Shown one piece after another: positions 63,601 through 64,000 of a DNA stretch of 64,000 bases. The stretch comes from Paenalcaligenes sp052103955 (GTDB lineage Bacteria > Pseudomonadota > Gammaproteobacteria > Burkholderiales > Burkholderiaceae_B). The notes below the pieces were generated by a model. It was not told the origin of the DNA. It saw nothing but the letters and a program-made list of their open reading frames with translations, and ran no database searches. The stretch covers positions 236,286 to 300,285 of the forward strand of contig JBQELO010000003.1 of the NCBI GenBank assembly GCA_052103955.1. Reading direction: 5' to 3'. The translations under genes were made by a program, and so were the position numbers. Numbering within the stretch: position 1 is the stretch's first letter; each line of letters starts with the position of its first letter.

Positions 63601-63895
63601 GGAGCTGGGACTGACCGACGATGAGGTCCGCTTCTACGATGCCTTGGCCAACAATGAATCGGCGGTACGCGAACTAACTGACGAAACTCTCAAGAAAATT
63701 GCACACGAACTGACCGAAAACCTGCGCAAAAATATCAGCGTTGATTGGTCAAGGCGTGAAAGCGTACGAGCAAGTTTGAGGTTGATGGTTAAACGTATCC
63801 TGCGTAAGTATAAATACCCACCGGATATGGCGGATGCCGCTGTCGAGCTCATACTGATGCAGGCAGAAACCTTAGGGGATGAATGGGTAGGCTAA
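60680..63895 (+). CDS. hsdR: Type I restriction endonuclease subunit HsdR
   Basis: 1071-residue motor and nuclease subunit. N-terminal PD-(D/E)xK nuclease: RRPDIILFINGLPLVLVELK (D140, E154, K156). SF2 helicase follows with Walker A TQGSGKSITMT (about 300-310), DEAHRTQYGF (motif II), FTGTPVSSTDRDTR (motif III) and QAIARVNRVFRDKQGG (motif VI). Together with two HsdM and one HsdS it translocates and cleaves unmodified DNA. Complete, no frameshift. Terminator 20 bp later, then the 3' end of ssrA. Confidence 0.95.
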   Translation: MTEDQLEQETLGWLADVGYTLRNGPDIAHDGSDPQRTGYTQVILPQRLREAINRLNPHIPASAREDAFKLVENLDTPVQLVANRAFHKLLTNGVNVQYQKDGETRGDFVRLVDWDTPQNNEFWAVSQFTIKGPHHTRRPDIILFINGLPLVLVELKNAVNEDADIWKAYDQIQTYKEQIPDVFEYNEILVISDGSEARFGSLSANAERFMQWRTIDGVELDPLGQFNELETLVRGLLDPTYLLDYLRYFVLFEDDGTLIKKIAGYHQYHAVRLAIEHVIEASLLQSDASQRGKGGVVWHTQGSGKSITMTCFAARVMQDPVMQNPTIVVITDRNDLDGQLFGVFSLAQDLLREQPVQAHTRQQLRELLTNRPSGGIVFATIQKFMPGEDEDTFPILSERSNIVVIADEAHRTQYGFEAKLKTRKSKFAAPTDSYQSAANDDATFIETAVAEPTVTYQAGYAQHLRDALPNATFVAFTGTPVSSTDRDTRAVFGDYIHIYDMQQAKEDGATVAIYYESRLAKLKMRPIMETQDIDDAVDELTEDEEEHTQSKLKSKWAALEKVVGAEPRIASVAADLVQHFEERNKAQDGKAMVVAMSRDICVHLYNEIIKLRPDWHDEDPEKGAIKVVMTGSASDKALLRPHIYSNQVKKRLEKRFKDPKDPLKLVIVRDMWLTGFDAPCVHTMYIDKPMKGHNLMQAIARVNRVFRDKQGGLVVDYIGIGNELKAAMKEYTASKGRGKPTVDAHEALAVLLERLDVLRAMLHGFDYSGFKTGGHRVLAGAANHILSIRPPASEKDSKLDGKKRFADNTLALSKAFSLCCTLDEAKALRDEVAFMQAVKVILTKRDISTQKKNDEQREAAIRQIINQAVVSDSVVDIFDAVGLEKPNIGLLDDEFLAQVRNLPERNLAVELLERLLEGEIKSKFASNLVQQAKFSDLLENVIKRYQNRSIETAQVMEELVDMAKKFREASQRGEELGLTDDEVRFYDALANNESAVRELTDETLKKIAHELTENLRKNISVDWSRRESVRASLRLMVKRILRKYKYPPDMADAAVELILMQAETLGDEWVG

Positions 63896-63914
63896 CCCCC
63901 TTTCCACATACAAA

Positions 63915-63945
63915 AAGGGCACACTTTTCAGTGTGCCCTTCTGTT
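63915..63945 (+). terminator. Terminator between hsdR and ssrA
   Basis: AAGGGCACAC, 6-nt loop, GTGTGCCCTT, short T tail; usable for both converging transcripts. Confidence 0.8.
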
Positions 63946-63948
63946 TAC

Positions 63949-64000
63949 TGGTGGAGCCGGCGGGAATTGAACCCGCGTCCGCAAGCCCTCTACAGGCAGT
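63949..64000 (-). ncRNA. ssrA: tmRNA (ssrA), 3' end only
   Basis: Minus strand reads GACGCGGGTTCAATTCCCGC then CGGCTCCACCA, the T-arm and acceptor end with CCA of tmRNA (GGCTCCACCA). The gene continues beyond the right edge. Its 3' end is a frequent integration site for mobile elements. Confidence 0.85.

Noticed and set aside
1..64000. CRISPR array, insertion sequence, prophage or integrase
   Set aside because: No regularly spaced repeats, transposase or recombinase reading frame was seen on either strand.

Overview
The window looks like a chromosomal segment of a betaproteobacterium of order Burkholderiales, probably family Alcaligenaceae. This is inferred from the HU protein, a TctDE/QseBC-like pair, a Bordetella-like nicotinate locus and roughly 50% G+C; no rRNA or other decisive marker is present.

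Layout. 1-16.3 kb is mostly housekeeping: the tail of a CorC-like gene, a two-component pair, tonB-exbB-exbD behind a likely Fur box, a lone cysA, a MipA/OmpV porin-like protein, two tandem tRNA-Val genes, hupB, a Cys/Met-metabolism PLP enzyme, rnr-rlmB behind two tandem tRNA-Leu genes, a kinase-fold protein, a PTS IIC-like membrane protein and a siderophore-interacting protein with its own Fur box. 16.3-24.3 kb holds dtd-HIT, an FMN glutamate-synthase-like protein, a CAU-anticodon tRNA, a SUKH protein with a small membrane protein, and a small catabolic or export cluster (XRE-cupin regulator, SRPBCC, kynureninase-like enzyme, MHS transporter).

25.9-41 kb is a complete nicotinate degradation locus. 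The hydroxylase is encoded by nicA, a cytochrome c/pseudo-molybdopterin subunit and a separate molybdopterin subunit; then come nicC (6-hydroxynicotinate 3-monooxygenase), nicX (2,5-dihydroxypyridine dioxygenase), nicD (deformylase), nicF (maleamate amidase), nicE (maleate isomerase), nicT (transporter) and nicR (MarR regulator). A LysR regulator and a flavin reductase are interleaved, and an M20 peptidase lies just before nicE. Both divergent nic promoter regions carry related 12-bp palindromes of consensus AGYGTAYACRCT, the likely NicR operators.

41-56 kb carries a bacterioferritin without the usual haem Met, an acyl-CoA dehydrogenase, a DUF533 protein, a five-gene polyamine-type ABC transporter and proline-racemase-family operon with a divergent GlxA-like regulator, two methyltransferases, small membrane proteins, modD and a DUF4139 protein.

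56-64 kb is a defence-like island ending at the 3' end of ssrA (tmRNA): a GIY-YIG/DUF4357 protein, a small AT-rich protein with a caspase/CHAT-like His/Cys signature, and a type I restriction-modification operon hsdM-hsdS-hsdR. The caspase-like protein beside the restriction system is the best candidate for something undescribed. No integrase, CRISPR array or insertion sequence was seen.
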